This document shows, piece after piece, positions 1 to 9,701 of a DNA stretch of 64,000 nt. The position numbers and the translations under genes were made by a program. The DNA comes from JAFDZO01 sp044226845 (lineage in GTDB: Bacteria; Bacteroidota; Ignavibacteria; Tepidaquicellales; Tepidaquicellaceae). The notes beneath the pieces were generated by a model. That model was not told where the DNA came from. It ran no database searches and saw only the letters and a program-made list of their open reading frames with translations. Each line of letters begins with the position of its first letter. The first letter of the stretch is position 1. Location of the stretch: NCBI GenBank assembly GCA_044226845.1, contig JBGAGG010000019.1, positions 21,712-85,711 on the forward strand. Reading direction: 5' to 3'.

Positions 1-211
1 TACCTCTTCCGTATTTCATACCGTATGTGGCACCTGAAAAATTACCGCCGTAGATTGCAGATCCTACACCATATCCTTCGTTGGTTGCGATATTTCCATT
101 GATATGTAATCCAATTACTGTCTCAGGGGCTGTAAACTGTGCGAAAGATTGATTAGAAATTAGTCCGAGGCAGAATATCCCCAGTATTAAATAGAAGAAT
201 GATTTTCTCAT
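1..211 (-). CDS. Secreted protein, N-terminal part (runs off the window)
   Basis: Reading the minus strand from an ATG at 211 gives an open frame to the window edge. It begins MRKSFFYLILGIFCLGL and continues to an S-F-A-Q cleavage-like site, a standard Sec signal peptide. The mature part starts QFTAPETVIGLHINGN and is rich in Gly, Ser, Tyr and Ala (GVGSAIYGGNFSGATYGMKYGRG), which resembles the start of an outer-membrane beta-barrel or a surface protein. Only 70 codons are present, so no family can be named. The export signal is clear; the beta-barrel idea is inference. Confidence 0.7.
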   Translation of the reverse strand, partial: MRKSFFYLILGIFCLGLISNQSFAQFTAPETVIGLHINGNIATNEGYGVGSAIYGGNFSGATYGMKYGRG

Positions 212-590
212 TGCAAATTTCCTTTTAAATTTGGTTTGATAATTACATAATTATTTCAAAATTAGTCTATTTGGATTACAAAATCAAGTATTATAGATTT
301 TTTTTTTAATTTGCAGTATTTGTAATATTGAATCTAAAACTTTCATAAAAATATATAGCTTGTCATAATAATGTAAAGCTTTACGTTAAAAATTCTGATT
401 TTATGTTTTTTTCAATTCTTTGAATTTTTAATAATTTTTACGTATGCATCTGCAAAATAAAGAAAACTCCCAATGAAATCAACTGTAAAAAACCAATAAA
501 CAGAATTTTAGCTGACTTGTAATTCTTAGCTAAAATCAGTAAAATTTATGCTATCTTATTTTCAAATCAAAAAATTCCATATTGTTCAAA
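212..590. other. AT-rich divergent intergenic region
   Basis: This gap separates the minus-strand gene starting at 211 from the plus-strand PPIase gene. It is very AT-rich and must carry both promoters. One inverted repeat is visible, ATTTTAGCT (505-513) with AGCTAAAAT (528-536), 55-85 bases ahead of the PPIase start. It has no U-run typical of a terminator and could be an operator. No gene is seen. Confidence 0.5.
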
Positions 591-2348
591 ATGACTAAAA
601 ACAGTTATGCTTTTAAGTTTTTAACTTTTTTATTGCTTTCATCCGTTACTATGATTGTTGCCTGTTCTTCCATGAAGAAAAAACAGGTTGTGGCTGAGAT
701 TGGAAACGAAAAAATTTACCTATACGAATATGAAAAGCAGTTCCTCAAATCAAATCCTAATATCGATTCTGCCAGAAGCAAATCTCTGCAGGATAGGAAA
801 GATTTTCTTGACCTGTTAATTAAGTTCAGACTTAAGGTAAAAGATGCCAGAGAAAGAGGTCTGCTGGCTTCAGCTGATATTCAGAATGATATAAATGAAT
901 ACAAGAAAAATTTTCTATCAGCGTTTTTAATTGATAAAAAAATTGTTGAACCGCACATAAAAGACCTTTATGATATGAAGAAGTATGAAGTAAGAGCTTC
1001 TCATATCTTAATTAATCTGCCGCAGACTGCAAATGCTGAAGATTCAATCAAAGCATATAAAAAAGCTGACGATGCGATTAAAGAATTAAAAGACGGTGTT
1101 GATTTCGTGACCGTTGCCAAAAAATATTCAGATGACTTCACAGTACAGCAAAATAACGGCGACCTTTACTACTTTACAGCAGGAATGACAGTTCCTGAAT
1201 TTGAAGAAGAAGTTTATTCTCTTAAAGTCGGTGATTTCTCCAAAAAACCAAGAAGAACAATGTACGGTCTGCACATTGTAAAACTTACTGATAAAAGACC
1301 AAGATTCGAATCTATACGGGCTTCACATATTTTATTACAGGATACAAAAGACAGTTTAGGAAATACAGTCGATTCTATCGGCAACTATAATAAAGCTAAA
1401 TCTATACTTGATAGAATAAAGAACGGTGAAGATTTTGCTAAACTGGCAACTGAATTCTCTCAGGATCCGGGCTCAGCCCCTAAAGGCGGAGATTTAGGCT
1501 TCTTTGATAGAAGAAGAATGGTTCAGGCATTCGATAGCGCTGCTTTTACTTTAAAACCGGGACAGGTTTCCGGCTTAGTTAGAACACAGTTTGGCTGGCA
1601 CATTATTAAATTAACCGAAGTAAAAGAATATTCATCATTCGATAAACAAAAAGACAATTTAAAGCAGGATTATAAAAAAGGCAAAGCATTCAAAGATGAG
1701 TATGCAAAATATATTGAGACCGCTAAAAAGAATCTTGATTTTAAAATGGATGACAATGCATTCAATTTCGTAAAATCAAAATTTGACGAGACTAAAACAA
1801 TCGGAAGTTATAATTTCGACAGCCTCTTCTCTGCATCTGACAGACAAAAAACAATAGCTACTTTTAAAGACGGTACTATTAAAGTGGAAGATATTATAAC
1901 TTTCTACAACAGAAACAGAGACCTTTCAAATAGTTTAGCAAATGCTGAAAATGTAAAAAAACTTTTAGACGGAGCTTCAGAACTTCCGATATTAAATGCT
2001 ATGGCTATAAAGGATAAAATTGAAAAAGATGCGGACTATATCGAGCTTCTGACTGAATATGAAAACGGTTTATTAAGCTTTAAAATCGATCAGGAAGAAC
2101 TTTGGAGCAAGATAAAAATCACAAACGAAGATATGATGAAATACTATGATGCAAATAAAACAAAGTACCAGTACACAGAAAATAATGAAACTAAGATAAG
2201 AGCTTTTGACGATGTAAAAGCAGAAATATCCAATACACTTCAACAGGAAAAATTTAAAGAGCTTGAAAACGAGTACGTAACCAGGCTGAAAACAAAATAC
2301 CCTGTTAAGATAAATGAAAAAGTTCTGATGGAAGCATTCAAAGATTAG
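591..2348 (+). CDS. Lipoprotein peptidyl-prolyl isomerase with two parvulin domains (PpiD/PrsA-like)
   Basis: Likely periplasmic folding chaperone for exported or outer-membrane proteins. The N-terminus is a lipoprotein signal with the acceptor Cys at about residue 25 (IVAC-SS). A SurA_N-like helical segment follows (VVAEIGNEKIYLYEYEKQF). Two rotamase (parvulin) domains lie at about residues 133-230 and 241-340, each opening with the signature RASHIL and containing the family GGDLG/GDLYYF and FGWHII/YGLHIV motifs. The C-terminal third is helical with no recognised domain. I start at the ATG at 591; a TTG at 582 adds three residues (MFK) and seems less likely. The next gene is a second parvulin protein, so the pair probably serves envelope biogenesis, although a strong hairpin separates them. 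The family is certain; lipid anchoring rests on the lipobox. Confidence 0.9.
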   Translation: MTKNSYAFKFLTFLLLSSVTMIVACSSMKKKQVVAEIGNEKIYLYEYEKQFLKSNPNIDSARSKSLQDRKDFLDLLIKFRLKVKDARERGLLASADIQNDINEYKKNFLSAFLIDKKIVEPHIKDLYDMKKYEVRASHILINLPQTANAEDSIKAYKKADDAIKELKDGVDFVTVAKKYSDDFTVQQNNGDLYYFTAGMTVPEFEEEVYSLKVGDFSKKPRRTMYGLHIVKLTDKRPRFESIRASHILLQDTKDSLGNTVDSIGNYNKAKSILDRIKNGEDFAKLATEFSQDPGSAPKGGDLGFFDRRRMVQAFDSAAFTLKPGQVSGLVRTQFGWHIIKLTEVKEYSSFDKQKDNLKQDYKKGKAFKDEYAKYIETAKKNLDFKMDDNAFNFVKSKFDETKTIGSYNFDSLFSASDRQKTIATFKDGTIKVEDIITFYNRNRDLSNSLANAENVKKLLDGASELPILNAMAIKDKIEKDADYIELLTEYENGLLSFKIDQEELWSKIKITNEDMMKYYDANKTKYQYTENNETKIRAFDDVKAEISNTLQQEKFKELENEYVTRLKTKYPVKINEKVLMEAFKD

Positions 2349-2382
2349 AACTGAACAAATTTTATTTTTGTTAGTATAAAGT

Positions 2383-2416
2383 AGTGATGCTGCATATTGC
2401 GGCATCACTTTATTTT
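2383..2416 (+). terminator. Hairpin terminator after the first PPIase gene
   Basis: AGTGATGC (2383-2390) pairs with GCATCACT (2402-2409). Inside, GCA pairs with TGC across a T-G pair, giving a 12-bp stem with a three-base loop, followed by a T-rich tract. It lies 35 bases after the stop codon at 2348. It overlaps the most upstream possible TTG start of the next gene (2397), which argues against that start. Confidence 0.75.
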
Positions 2417-2435
2417 TAAAATCAATTTTTTACGT

Positions 2436-3728
2436 TTGAAACTTATAAAACTTTTCTTATTCCCGATTATCCTTATCAATCTTTACTTCCCTATCAATAG
2501 CTTTGCACAGCAGGAAGGCGATAGAATTCTTGCAGTAGTCGGAAATGAAATCATTTTAGAATCTGATTTACAATACCAGCTATCGTTATATGCCAGACAA
2601 AATAAGTTGACTCAAATCCCTCCGGCATTGGCTCAGGAAATATTCAACAGTCTTATTACCGATAAAATCATTTTGGCTAAAGCCCAGCAGGACAGTATAG
2701 AAGTAAGTGACGAAGAAGTAACTAAAGAGCTTGATAACAGGATAAAATCTCTTATAGAGCAAGTCGGTTCACAATCAAGACTTGAAGAAATATATGCAAT
2801 GTCAATTGTGAAAATCAGAATGCTTCTTAAAGAAGACCTGAAAAAAAGGATGATGACGGAAAGACTGAAACGTCAGAAATTCGGAAGCGGAGTAAAATCT
2901 ACAGATCGTGAAGTAAGAGAGTTCTATAAGACTTACCGGGACAGCTTACCCCGCGCAACTGAGGAATTTGAAATTGCTCATATATACATTGAAAGAAAAG
3001 TAAGTGATGCCGAAAAAAATTGGGCGAAGGATAAAGCTAAACAAATATTAGACAGCGTGAAAAAAGGGGTAGATTTCTCAGAGCTTGCGAAGAGAAATTC
3101 AGATGATTCTCTTTCAGCAATTCAGGGCGGAAATCTCGGATACGTAAAAAAAGGAAGTTTTGTAAAGCCATTCGAAGAAGCTGCATTAGTTCTGCTGCCA
3201 GGTGAAGTTTCCGACTTAGTAGAGACACAGTTCGGATACCATATAATAAAATTGATTGATAAAAAAGGCGACGGTTTTACCACTCAGCATATATTAGTTA
3301 AGTTCCCTACATTTGAGTCATCTGATTTAGAGACGATAAAATTTTTAACTGATTTAAAAGGAAAAATTCAGTCAGGGCAGATTACATTTGAAGATGCAGC
3401 TAAAGAATACTCCAAAGATGAAAGTACAAAACTTAAAGGCGGATACATAGGACCGATAGGGACAGAGCAGCTTGATAGCGCAGTGATTGAAAGAATTAAC
3501 TCTGTATCAATCGGCGGCATAACTGACCCTGTAAGAATTACAACCAACGGAACAGATTTCGGATATGAAATTATAAAAGTAATAAGTAAAACACCTGAAC
3601 ACGAACTTACTATCGAAGGTGATTATGAAAAGATAAAAAGGCTTGCCGACCAGTATAAAGAAGGAAAAGAACTTGATAAATGGATAAATGATATGCGTGA
3701 AACAATATACATAGATACAAGATTTTAA
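2436..3728 (+). CDS. Periplasmic chaperone/peptidyl-prolyl isomerase SurA-like, two parvulin domains
   Basis: SurA-type chaperone that would escort outer-membrane proteins through the periplasm. From the TTG at 2436 the protein starts with a clean signal peptide (KLIKLFLFPIILINLYF, cleavage near NSFAQ). It continues with the SurA N-domain opening (DRILAVVGNEIILESDLQYQL). Two rotamase domains follow: the first around FEIAHIYI to FGYHIIKL, the second around TTQHILVKF to FGYEIIKV. An in-frame TTG at 2397 is also possible, but it sits inside a terminator hairpin and would put an unusual basic leader before the signal. Length (about 430 residues) fits SurA. The preceding gene encodes a lipid-anchored relative. 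The family is sure; the exact start is not. Confidence 0.88.
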   Translation: MKLIKLFLFPIILINLYFPINSFAQQEGDRILAVVGNEIILESDLQYQLSLYARQNKLTQIPPALAQEIFNSLITDKIILAKAQQDSIEVSDEEVTKELDNRIKSLIEQVGSQSRLEEIYAMSIVKIRMLLKEDLKKRMMTERLKRQKFGSGVKSTDREVREFYKTYRDSLPRATEEFEIAHIYIERKVSDAEKNWAKDKAKQILDSVKKGVDFSELAKRNSDDSLSAIQGGNLGYVKKGSFVKPFEEAALVLLPGEVSDLVETQFGYHIIKLIDKKGDGFTTQHILVKFPTFESSDLETIKFLTDLKGKIQSGQITFEDAAKEYSKDESTKLKGGYIGPIGTEQLDSAVIERINSVSIGGITDPVRITTNGTDFGYEIIKVISKTPEHELTIEGDYEKIKRLADQYKEGKELDKWINDMRETIYIDTRF

Positions 3729-3739
3729 CATCCCTCTCA

Positions 3740-3770
3740 GGCGCTTCTGAATTTCAGGAGCGCCCATATT
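3740..3770 (+). terminator. Hairpin terminator after surA-like gene
   Basis: GGCGCT-t-CTGA (3740-3750) pairs with TCAG-g-AGCGCC (3754-3764) around a three-base loop, an 11-bp stem with one wobble pair. It is followed by ATATTTTT. It sits 12 bases after the stop codon at 3728, the usual place for an intrinsic terminator. Confidence 0.85.
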
Positions 3771-3792
3771 TTTCATTCATAAATCTTACCGA

Positions 3793-5874
3793 ATGGATAT
3801 CTATCTTAGATCAGGCAATATATTTTTTTTAATTCTAATGGCAATTATTGCCGGCGGAGCCGCCTATTTATACTATAGAAAATCCAATCTTGAATCACCT
3901 AAAAAATATATTTTTCCGGCAATAAGATTTTTTTCAATATTTTTTATTTTGCTTTTGTTTTTTACTCCCGTATTATCTTTTGTTACATCTGATTTAAACG
4001 AATCGAGAAATATTTTTTTAATTGACGCCTCACGAAGTCTTGAAATAGAGAACAGAAAAAATGATGAATTGAATTATATAAAAAATAAAATCCCGGCAAA
4101 AAATACTTTCTATTATTTCAGTGACGGCTTATTAAATGAAGTAAAGTATAACGATATAGATTCAATTTCAAAAATAACAACAAACACTAACTCAACAAAT
4201 TTATTCAAAACGCTAAGCGCATTAAGCAGTTTACAGAATATAAATTCTATCAATATTATATCCGACGGCATTATTAATGATGGCGGAAATCCTGTTGAGC
4301 TTGCTAAATCTTTCAATGTGCCGTTTTCTTATGTTCTTATCGGTGATACAGCTCAGAAAAAAGACGCTCTTGTAAAAAATATCTATGTAAACTCAACTGC
4401 ATTTATCGATAGCAAAGTTTCAGTAAAGGCTGAAATAAATTCATACAGGATTAACGAGAGTTTAAAAGTGAATCTATATGAGGAAGAGACTTTAATAGAC
4501 TCCAAAACAATTCCTGTAGCCGATAAAAATAATTTATATGAAGCAGACTTTACTGTATCATCCGGTACTGAAGGCATTAAAAAATATAAAGTAGAAATTG
4601 TTGAAGTAACAGGCGAGATTACAAACAAGAATAATACAGATTATTTTTTTATAAATTATCTTAACAACAAATTTAAAATTCTTGTTTATGGAGGCGGACC
4701 TTCTGCTGACTTCGCATTTTTGAAAGAGCAGCTTTCAGCAATAAACAATTTCCAAGTTACCTATCAGACACAAAAATCTGCAAACGAGTTTTACGAGCCC
4801 GCTGCAACCAACTATAAAGAATTTGATGCCATTTTGTTCTCCGGCTTCCCTGTTACGCAGACAAGTGCCTCGCTCCTGAATGAGATAAAATCTTCAATCG
4901 ACAAATACAAAACTCCTCTGATATTTATTGAAAGCAGAAATACAGATTATTCAAAACTATCAGTCCTCAGTGACAATTTGCCAGTATCCATAACAAGCTC
5001 ATCAAATAACGAAGTTGAGACACAGTTAAGATTAGTTACAAATTCAAATTCAGAATATTTAAAGAGTACGGATTTAAGCTCTATCAATTCGGCTCCGTCT
5101 GTATTTACAAATTCAGGTTCATACAGCGCAAAACCGGGAGCAGAGAGCATTCTTATCAATTCAAAAAATTCACAGCCTTCATTGGTCATTCTAAATACAA
5201 ATGATAAGAACTCCGCTGCATTTTTATTTCATGGTTTTTATAAGTTAAGACTTAATAAACAGAATGACTTTTCTCCTGTATTTAATAAACTGCTTTCATC
5301 TACTATAATTTCTATTTCATCAAAAGATAAAAAGAAAACTATGGATTTTGAACTCTCGAAAAGTATTGTTGGCGTTAATGAAGAAGTAATTTTAAAAGCG
5401 CGTCTAAAAAACTTTGAAGAGATAATGGCACCTGTCATCAAGGTTAAAATAAACTCAAAGGATTTCAGCAAAGAAATAGAACTGAATAAAATATCTGCGG
5501 ATTACTTCGAAGGTAAGTTTACTCCTTTAGTCAAAGGAGATTATAAATTCACTGCCGACCTTTTTTCAAACGGAAATCTTTTGGAAACCTCTATTGCAAG
5601 ACTTCTCGTTGATGAAAACAATTTTGAATTCAAAAAGACAAACTCAAACAAAACTATTTTATCCGAAATAGCATCTGTCACAATCGGAAGAAACTTTACC
5701 TCTTACTCCAAAGGGCAAATAGAAAATTATCTCGATTCATTAACTTCATCAAAGATTGAAAAAAATGATTCAAGGAAAGATTTCAGTTTAAAATTTAATC
5801 CTTACTTTTTATCTCTTTTAATTTTTTCGCTGTGTTTAGAATGGTTCCTTAGAAAAAGAAATAACCTTTCTTAA
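3793..5874 (+). CDS. VWA-domain membrane protein, function unknown
   Basis: Predicted inner-membrane protein of 693 residues. Two transmembrane helices lie at about 9-28 and 42-64, one more near the C-terminus (about 668-687), and a large domain sits between them. Just after helix 2 comes IFLIDASRSLEIE, a von Willebrand A-type start with the MIDAS-like DxSxS. ISDGIINDGG further on matches the usual second VWA strand. The middle (about 290-380, ILVYGGGPSADFAFLKEQL) looks like a glutamine-amidotransferase-like Rossmann segment, as in the BatA/VWA membrane family common in Bacteroidota. No enzymatic residue set is evident. The gene stands alone between a terminator and an ABC exporter. The layout is clear; the role is unknown. 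Confidence 0.75.
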   Translation: MDIYLRSGNIFFLILMAIIAGGAAYLYYRKSNLESPKKYIFPAIRFFSIFFILLLFFTPVLSFVTSDLNESRNIFLIDASRSLEIENRKNDELNYIKNKIPAKNTFYYFSDGLLNEVKYNDIDSISKITTNTNSTNLFKTLSALSSLQNINSINIISDGIINDGGNPVELAKSFNVPFSYVLIGDTAQKKDALVKNIYVNSTAFIDSKVSVKAEINSYRINESLKVNLYEEETLIDSKTIPVADKNNLYEADFTVSSGTEGIKKYKVEIVEVTGEITNKNNTDYFFINYLNNKFKILVYGGGPSADFAFLKEQLSAINNFQVTYQTQKSANEFYEPAATNYKEFDAILFSGFPVTQTSASLLNEIKSSIDKYKTPLIFIESRNTDYSKLSVLSDNLPVSITSSSNNEVETQLRLVTNSNSEYLKSTDLSSINSAPSVFTNSGSYSAKPGAESILINSKNSQPSLVILNTNDKNSAAFLFHGFYKLRLNKQNDFSPVFNKLLSSTIISISSKDKKKTMDFELSKSIVGVNEEVILKARLKNFEEIMAPVIKVKINSKDFSKEIELNKISADYFEGKFTPLVKGDYKFTADLFSNGNLLETSIARLLVDENNFEFKKTNSNKTILSEIASVTIGRNFTSYSKGQIENYLDSLTSSKIEKNDSRKDFSLKFNPYFLSLLIFSLCLEWFLRKRNNLS

Positions 5875-5946
5875 AATTACAGTAACTTCAACTATTCTTT
5901 TGGACTTAAATACGACGGATTTTTGTTGTAATTTGTTATAGTTCAT

Positions 5947-7698
5947 ATGAAATCACTCTTAAGCCTACTCCCCTATATAAAAAAATATAAAAAGAAATTA
6001 ATACTGGGATTTATTTTTATAGTCCTTTCAATTTCTTTCAGCTCACTTTTTCCGCTGATAGTCGGAAACGGAATTGATGCAATCAAATCAGGGGTAACTT
6101 CATCTCAAATTATTTTTTATTCCGGCATGGCAATAGTTGCCGCGCTTATCGGGGGATTCTTCCTATACATGGTAAGGCAGCACATTATAGTTGTTTCCCG
6201 TGAGATTGAAAATGATTTGCGTTACGATTTCTTCAGCCACATTGTAAATATGCCTCGTGACTTTTTTAATAAAAATTCTACAGGCAATATTATGGCACTG
6301 GCAACGAATGATATTAATTCTATACGTGAATTTGTCGGTCCCGGAATTATGTATACCGTGCAGACTTTCTTCCGCACTCTGCTTACCGTTTCTGTTATGC
6401 TTTATATAAATCCATTTCTTGCAATGGTAGCGCTTTCTCCTCTCCCGCTTATTAGTTTTATTGTTTACAAAGTCGGAAGGATGACACATGCGCGTTCATT
6501 AAAAGTAAAAGAATCTTTTGCTGACCTTACATCAAAAGCACAGGAAAATTTATCAGGTATCAGAGTTGTAAAATCTTACATTAGAGAAAAAAACGAAATA
6601 GCTGAATTTTACGATATCTCCCGTGACTACTTCAGAAAAAATTTATCGCTCGCTAAAGTACAATCGTTCTCTTTCCCGATGATGTATCTGCTCACCGGAG
6701 TTTCGCTTGTGCTCGTAATTTATTTTGGCGGTATTGAAATTATTAATAACAGACTTACACTGGGAAATCTTTCGACATTTTTAATTTATCTGGGGCTTCT
6801 TACCTGGCCGATGATTGCATTCGGTTGGATTATTAACCTGACGCAAAGAGCTGCTCCTTCTATGCAAAGAATAATGATGGTAATGAATATGAAACCGGAA
6901 ATTGCAGATAACTCAGAAACCGACAACAGAATAACCTTAGAAACTATTGAAGGTGATATAGAATTTAAAAATGTATCATTCAAATATCCTTCCGGATATA
7001 CTGATGTTTTGAAAAATATAAATCTTAAAATTAATAAAGGCACAACATTAGGAATTATCGGTCATACCGGAAGCGGAAAGACAACATTGATAAATCTGCT
7101 TTCCAGAATTTATGATATTTCAGAAGGCGATATATTAATTGACGGCAAGAGCATTAAACAAATTCCTTTGAGGACTCTCAGAGAAGCTATAGGAGTTGTT
7201 CCGCAGGAATCGTTTTTATTTTCCACTTCAATTGAAAAAAATATTGCATACTCGCATGATAGTTTAGATTACGATAAAGTTATTGAAGCAGCAAAATCCG
7301 CTTCATTGTATAAAGATGTTAAACAGTTTCCGGAGAAATTCCAGACTGTTGTCGGCGAGCGCGGAATAACATTATCCGGAGGACAAAAGCAGCGTACTTC
7401 CATTGCACGAGCAATTTATAAAAACCCCAAAGTATTAATTTTAGACGATTCGCTTTCCGCAGTTGATACCCATACTGAGGAAGAAATTCTGAATGAACTG
7501 AAAAAAGTTATGAAGTACAGAACGAGCATCATTATATCACACAGAATTTCATCTATAAAAAATGCAAACAATATAATAGTGCTTGATGGCTCTGTTATAA
7601 AAGAGCAGGGCACTCATAACGAATTAATTGCTTTGGGCGGAATATACTACGACTTATATCAGAAACAATTACTCGAAGAAGAAATACAGGAATCTTAA
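5947..7698 (+). CDS. ABC exporter half-transporter, subunit 1 (degenerate Walker B)
   Basis: Fused ABC exporter: six-helix membrane domain (about 1-310) followed by an ATPase domain. Walker A is GHTGSGKTT (K378), the signature is the intact LSGGQ (476-480), and the switch His is H532. The Walker B tail reads ILDDSLSAVDT, so the catalytic glutamate is replaced by Asp (D501). That substitution is the hallmark of one half of heterodimeric exporters such as BmrC/BmrD (YheI/YheH) and TM287/288. The partner is the next gene, 15 bases downstream, whose signature motif is the degenerate one. Together they would make one working and one non-hydrolytic ATP site. The substrate is unknown; drugs or lipids are typical of the family. 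Confidence 0.93.
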   Translation: MKSLLSLLPYIKKYKKKLILGFIFIVLSISFSSLFPLIVGNGIDAIKSGVTSSQIIFYSGMAIVAALIGGFFLYMVRQHIIVVSREIENDLRYDFFSHIVNMPRDFFNKNSTGNIMALATNDINSIREFVGPGIMYTVQTFFRTLLTVSVMLYINPFLAMVALSPLPLISFIVYKVGRMTHARSLKVKESFADLTSKAQENLSGIRVVKSYIREKNEIAEFYDISRDYFRKNLSLAKVQSFSFPMMYLLTGVSLVLVIYFGGIEIINNRLTLGNLSTFLIYLGLLTWPMIAFGWIINLTQRAAPSMQRIMMVMNMKPEIADNSETDNRITLETIEGDIEFKNVSFKYPSGYTDVLKNINLKINKGTTLGIIGHTGSGKTTLINLLSRIYDISEGDILIDGKSIKQIPLRTLREAIGVVPQESFLFSTSIEKNIAYSHDSLDYDKVIEAAKSASLYKDVKQFPEKFQTVVGERGITLSGGQKQRTSIARAIYKNPKVLILDDSLSAVDTHTEEEILNELKKVMKYRTSIIISHRISSIKNANNIIVLDGSVIKEQGTHNELIALGGIYYDLYQKQLLEEEIQES

Positions 7699-7713
7699 AA
7701 TTTTGATCAACAC

Positions 7714-9498
7714 TTGGCAGAGATAAAAACAAAAAACGACGAACAGCTACATAAAAAACTCGATTCATATTTACTGAAACGGCTCATTGCGTACTTCAAA
7801 CCGTATACACGGTATATAGTGCTTGCCGTATTTCTCACAATAACTGTTTCAGCGCTTGCAGCTGTACGTCCGAGACTTACACCTATAGCTATCGATGATA
7901 AAATTGCAAACAAAGATATCCCCGGTTTGCAGACTATTATGCTCATTCTTTTCGGCACACTTATGCTGCAGGGAGTAATTCAGTATGCCATGACTTATCT
8001 CACAAGCTGGATCGGACAGAATATCATTATGGATTTGCGGATGAAAATATTTGAGCACCTGCAAAATCTTCATCTTAAATTTTATGATAAAAATCCCGTC
8101 GGCAGATTAATTACTCGCGTTACTTCCGACGTTGAGGTATTGTTCGATGTGTTTTCATCGGGGCTTGTTACTGCATTCGGTGATATTTTTACTCTGTTCT
8201 GGATTTTATATTTTATGTTTACGCTCGACTGGCATCTGGGTTTAGTAACTCTTTCAATACTTCCATTTTTAATTTACGCTACAATTATTTTCAGAAAGAA
8301 AATAAGAGTCTCGTATTCAAGAGTAAGGTTATTGATTTCAAGACTGAACTCATATTTACAGGAACATATCACAGGAGTTTCAATAGTTCACATCTTCGCA
8401 AAAGAAAAAAGAACAGTTAATGAATTTGAGGAGATTAATCAGGAACACACACGCGAAAATAAACGAAGCATTTTTTATTATGCTATCTTTTTCCCGATCG
8501 TTGAACTATTTCTTGCTGTATCATCGGGATTAATATTATGGTACGGCGGCGGAGAAGTTATTCAGGGCGCAGTTTCATTCGGTGTACTTATTACATTCAT
8601 TCAGTACTCTGAAATGTTTTTCAGACCGATAAGGGATTTATCAGAAAAATATAACGTACTGCAGACTGCTATGGCATCGAGCGAAAGAATATTTACTTTG
8701 CTTGATGAAAAGCCGGCAATAGTTGATAAAAAAGATTCTATTGATTTCGAACAAATTAAGGGAAGCATTGAATTTAAAAATGTCTGGTTTGCATACAACA
8801 ATGAAGATTATGTTTTGAAGGATATTTCTTTCAATATAAAGGAAGGCGAGAAAGTTGCTTTTGTAGGCGCAACGGGTTCAGGCAAAACAACAATCATAAA
8901 CCTGATTTCAAAGTTTTATCAGATCAACAAAGGTGAGATTTGTATAGACGGAATCAATATAAATGAAATAAGACAAAAAGATTTAAGAAAAAATATTTCA
9001 GTAGTGCTGCAGGATGTATTTTTATTTTCAGGTGATATTGAAAAAAATATCACATTAGGAAATAACAAAATTACAAATGAAGCAATTAACCACGCAATAG
9101 ACCAGACAGGTTTAAGATATTTTATTAATTCCCTGCCGGATGGAATTCATCATAAAGTAAATGAACGCGGCTCAACTTTTTCTACAGGTCAACGGCAGCT
9201 AATTTCATTTGCACGGGCATTAGCTCAAGACCCTAAGATTTTAATTTTAGATGAAGCAACTTCCAATATAGATACTACAACAGAAATGTTAATACAGGCT
9301 GCGATTAAAAAACTTATTGAAGGAAGAACATCTATTGTAATCGCTCACAGGCTTTCAACAATTCAGACATGCGATAAAATAATTGTAATGCATAAGGGAG
9401 AGATTAAAGAAATGGGATCACATCAGGAACTGCTGGATAAAAGAGGTTTATACTATAAGCTTTACCAGCTTCAATATAAAGAGGATGTCTCTGCTTAA
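7714..9498 (+). CDS. ABC exporter half-transporter, subunit 2 (canonical Walker B)
   Basis: Second half of the exporter, 594 residues with a six-helix membrane domain and a C-terminal ATPase. Walker A is GATGSGKTT (K391), Walker B is ILILDEATSNIDT with the catalytic E514, and the switch region is IVIAHR. The signature is FSTGQRQLISFARAL (STGQ at 490-493) instead of LSGGQ. In heterodimeric exporters this altered signature faces the partner's degenerate Walker B, so the two halves match as a BmrC/BmrD-like pair. Translation starts at a TTG (7714) 15 bases after the previous stop, with no clear Shine-Dalgarno. The two genes are surely co-transcribed. Substrate not inferable. Confidence 0.93.
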   Translation: MAEIKTKNDEQLHKKLDSYLLKRLIAYFKPYTRYIVLAVFLTITVSALAAVRPRLTPIAIDDKIANKDIPGLQTIMLILFGTLMLQGVIQYAMTYLTSWIGQNIIMDLRMKIFEHLQNLHLKFYDKNPVGRLITRVTSDVEVLFDVFSSGLVTAFGDIFTLFWILYFMFTLDWHLGLVTLSILPFLIYATIIFRKKIRVSYSRVRLLISRLNSYLQEHITGVSIVHIFAKEKRTVNEFEEINQEHTRENKRSIFYYAIFFPIVELFLAVSSGLILWYGGGEVIQGAVSFGVLITFIQYSEMFFRPIRDLSEKYNVLQTAMASSERIFTLLDEKPAIVDKKDSIDFEQIKGSIEFKNVWFAYNNEDYVLKDISFNIKEGEKVAFVGATGSGKTTIINLISKFYQINKGEICIDGININEIRQKDLRKNISVVLQDVFLFSGDIEKNITLGNNKITNEAINHAIDQTGLRYFINSLPDGIHHKVNERGSTFSTGQRQLISFARALAQDPKILILDEATSNIDTTTEMLIQAAIKKLIEGRTSIVIAHRLSTIQTCDKIIVMHKGEIKEMGSHQELLDKRGLYYKLYQLQYKEDVSA

Positions 9499-9701
9499 TT
9501 TTTTAATTTACAAATTTTACCAAAGAGGAAAGCCCTGTTCATTGCTGAATAGAGCTCAAGAGGTTTAATGTGGGAAATCTCGATATGTTGTTCTTGAATT
9601 TTATACTTACGTTTTTATAATTTGTTCCGTTATTTATATTCTGTTTCTTACTGCTTACTTATAAGACTTAATTATTACTAAAAGGTTTAATAAATTTACC
9701 A

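Noticed and set aside
5947..9498. Defective or pseudogene ABC transporter because of the altered Walker B and signature
   Set aside because: The two changes are complementary across subunits and both frames are intact, which is the normal state for heterodimeric exporters.
9499..9701. Small RNA or short gene between the ABC exporter and rdgB
   Set aside because: No stable hairpin, open frame or promoter pair stands out in these 200 bases.
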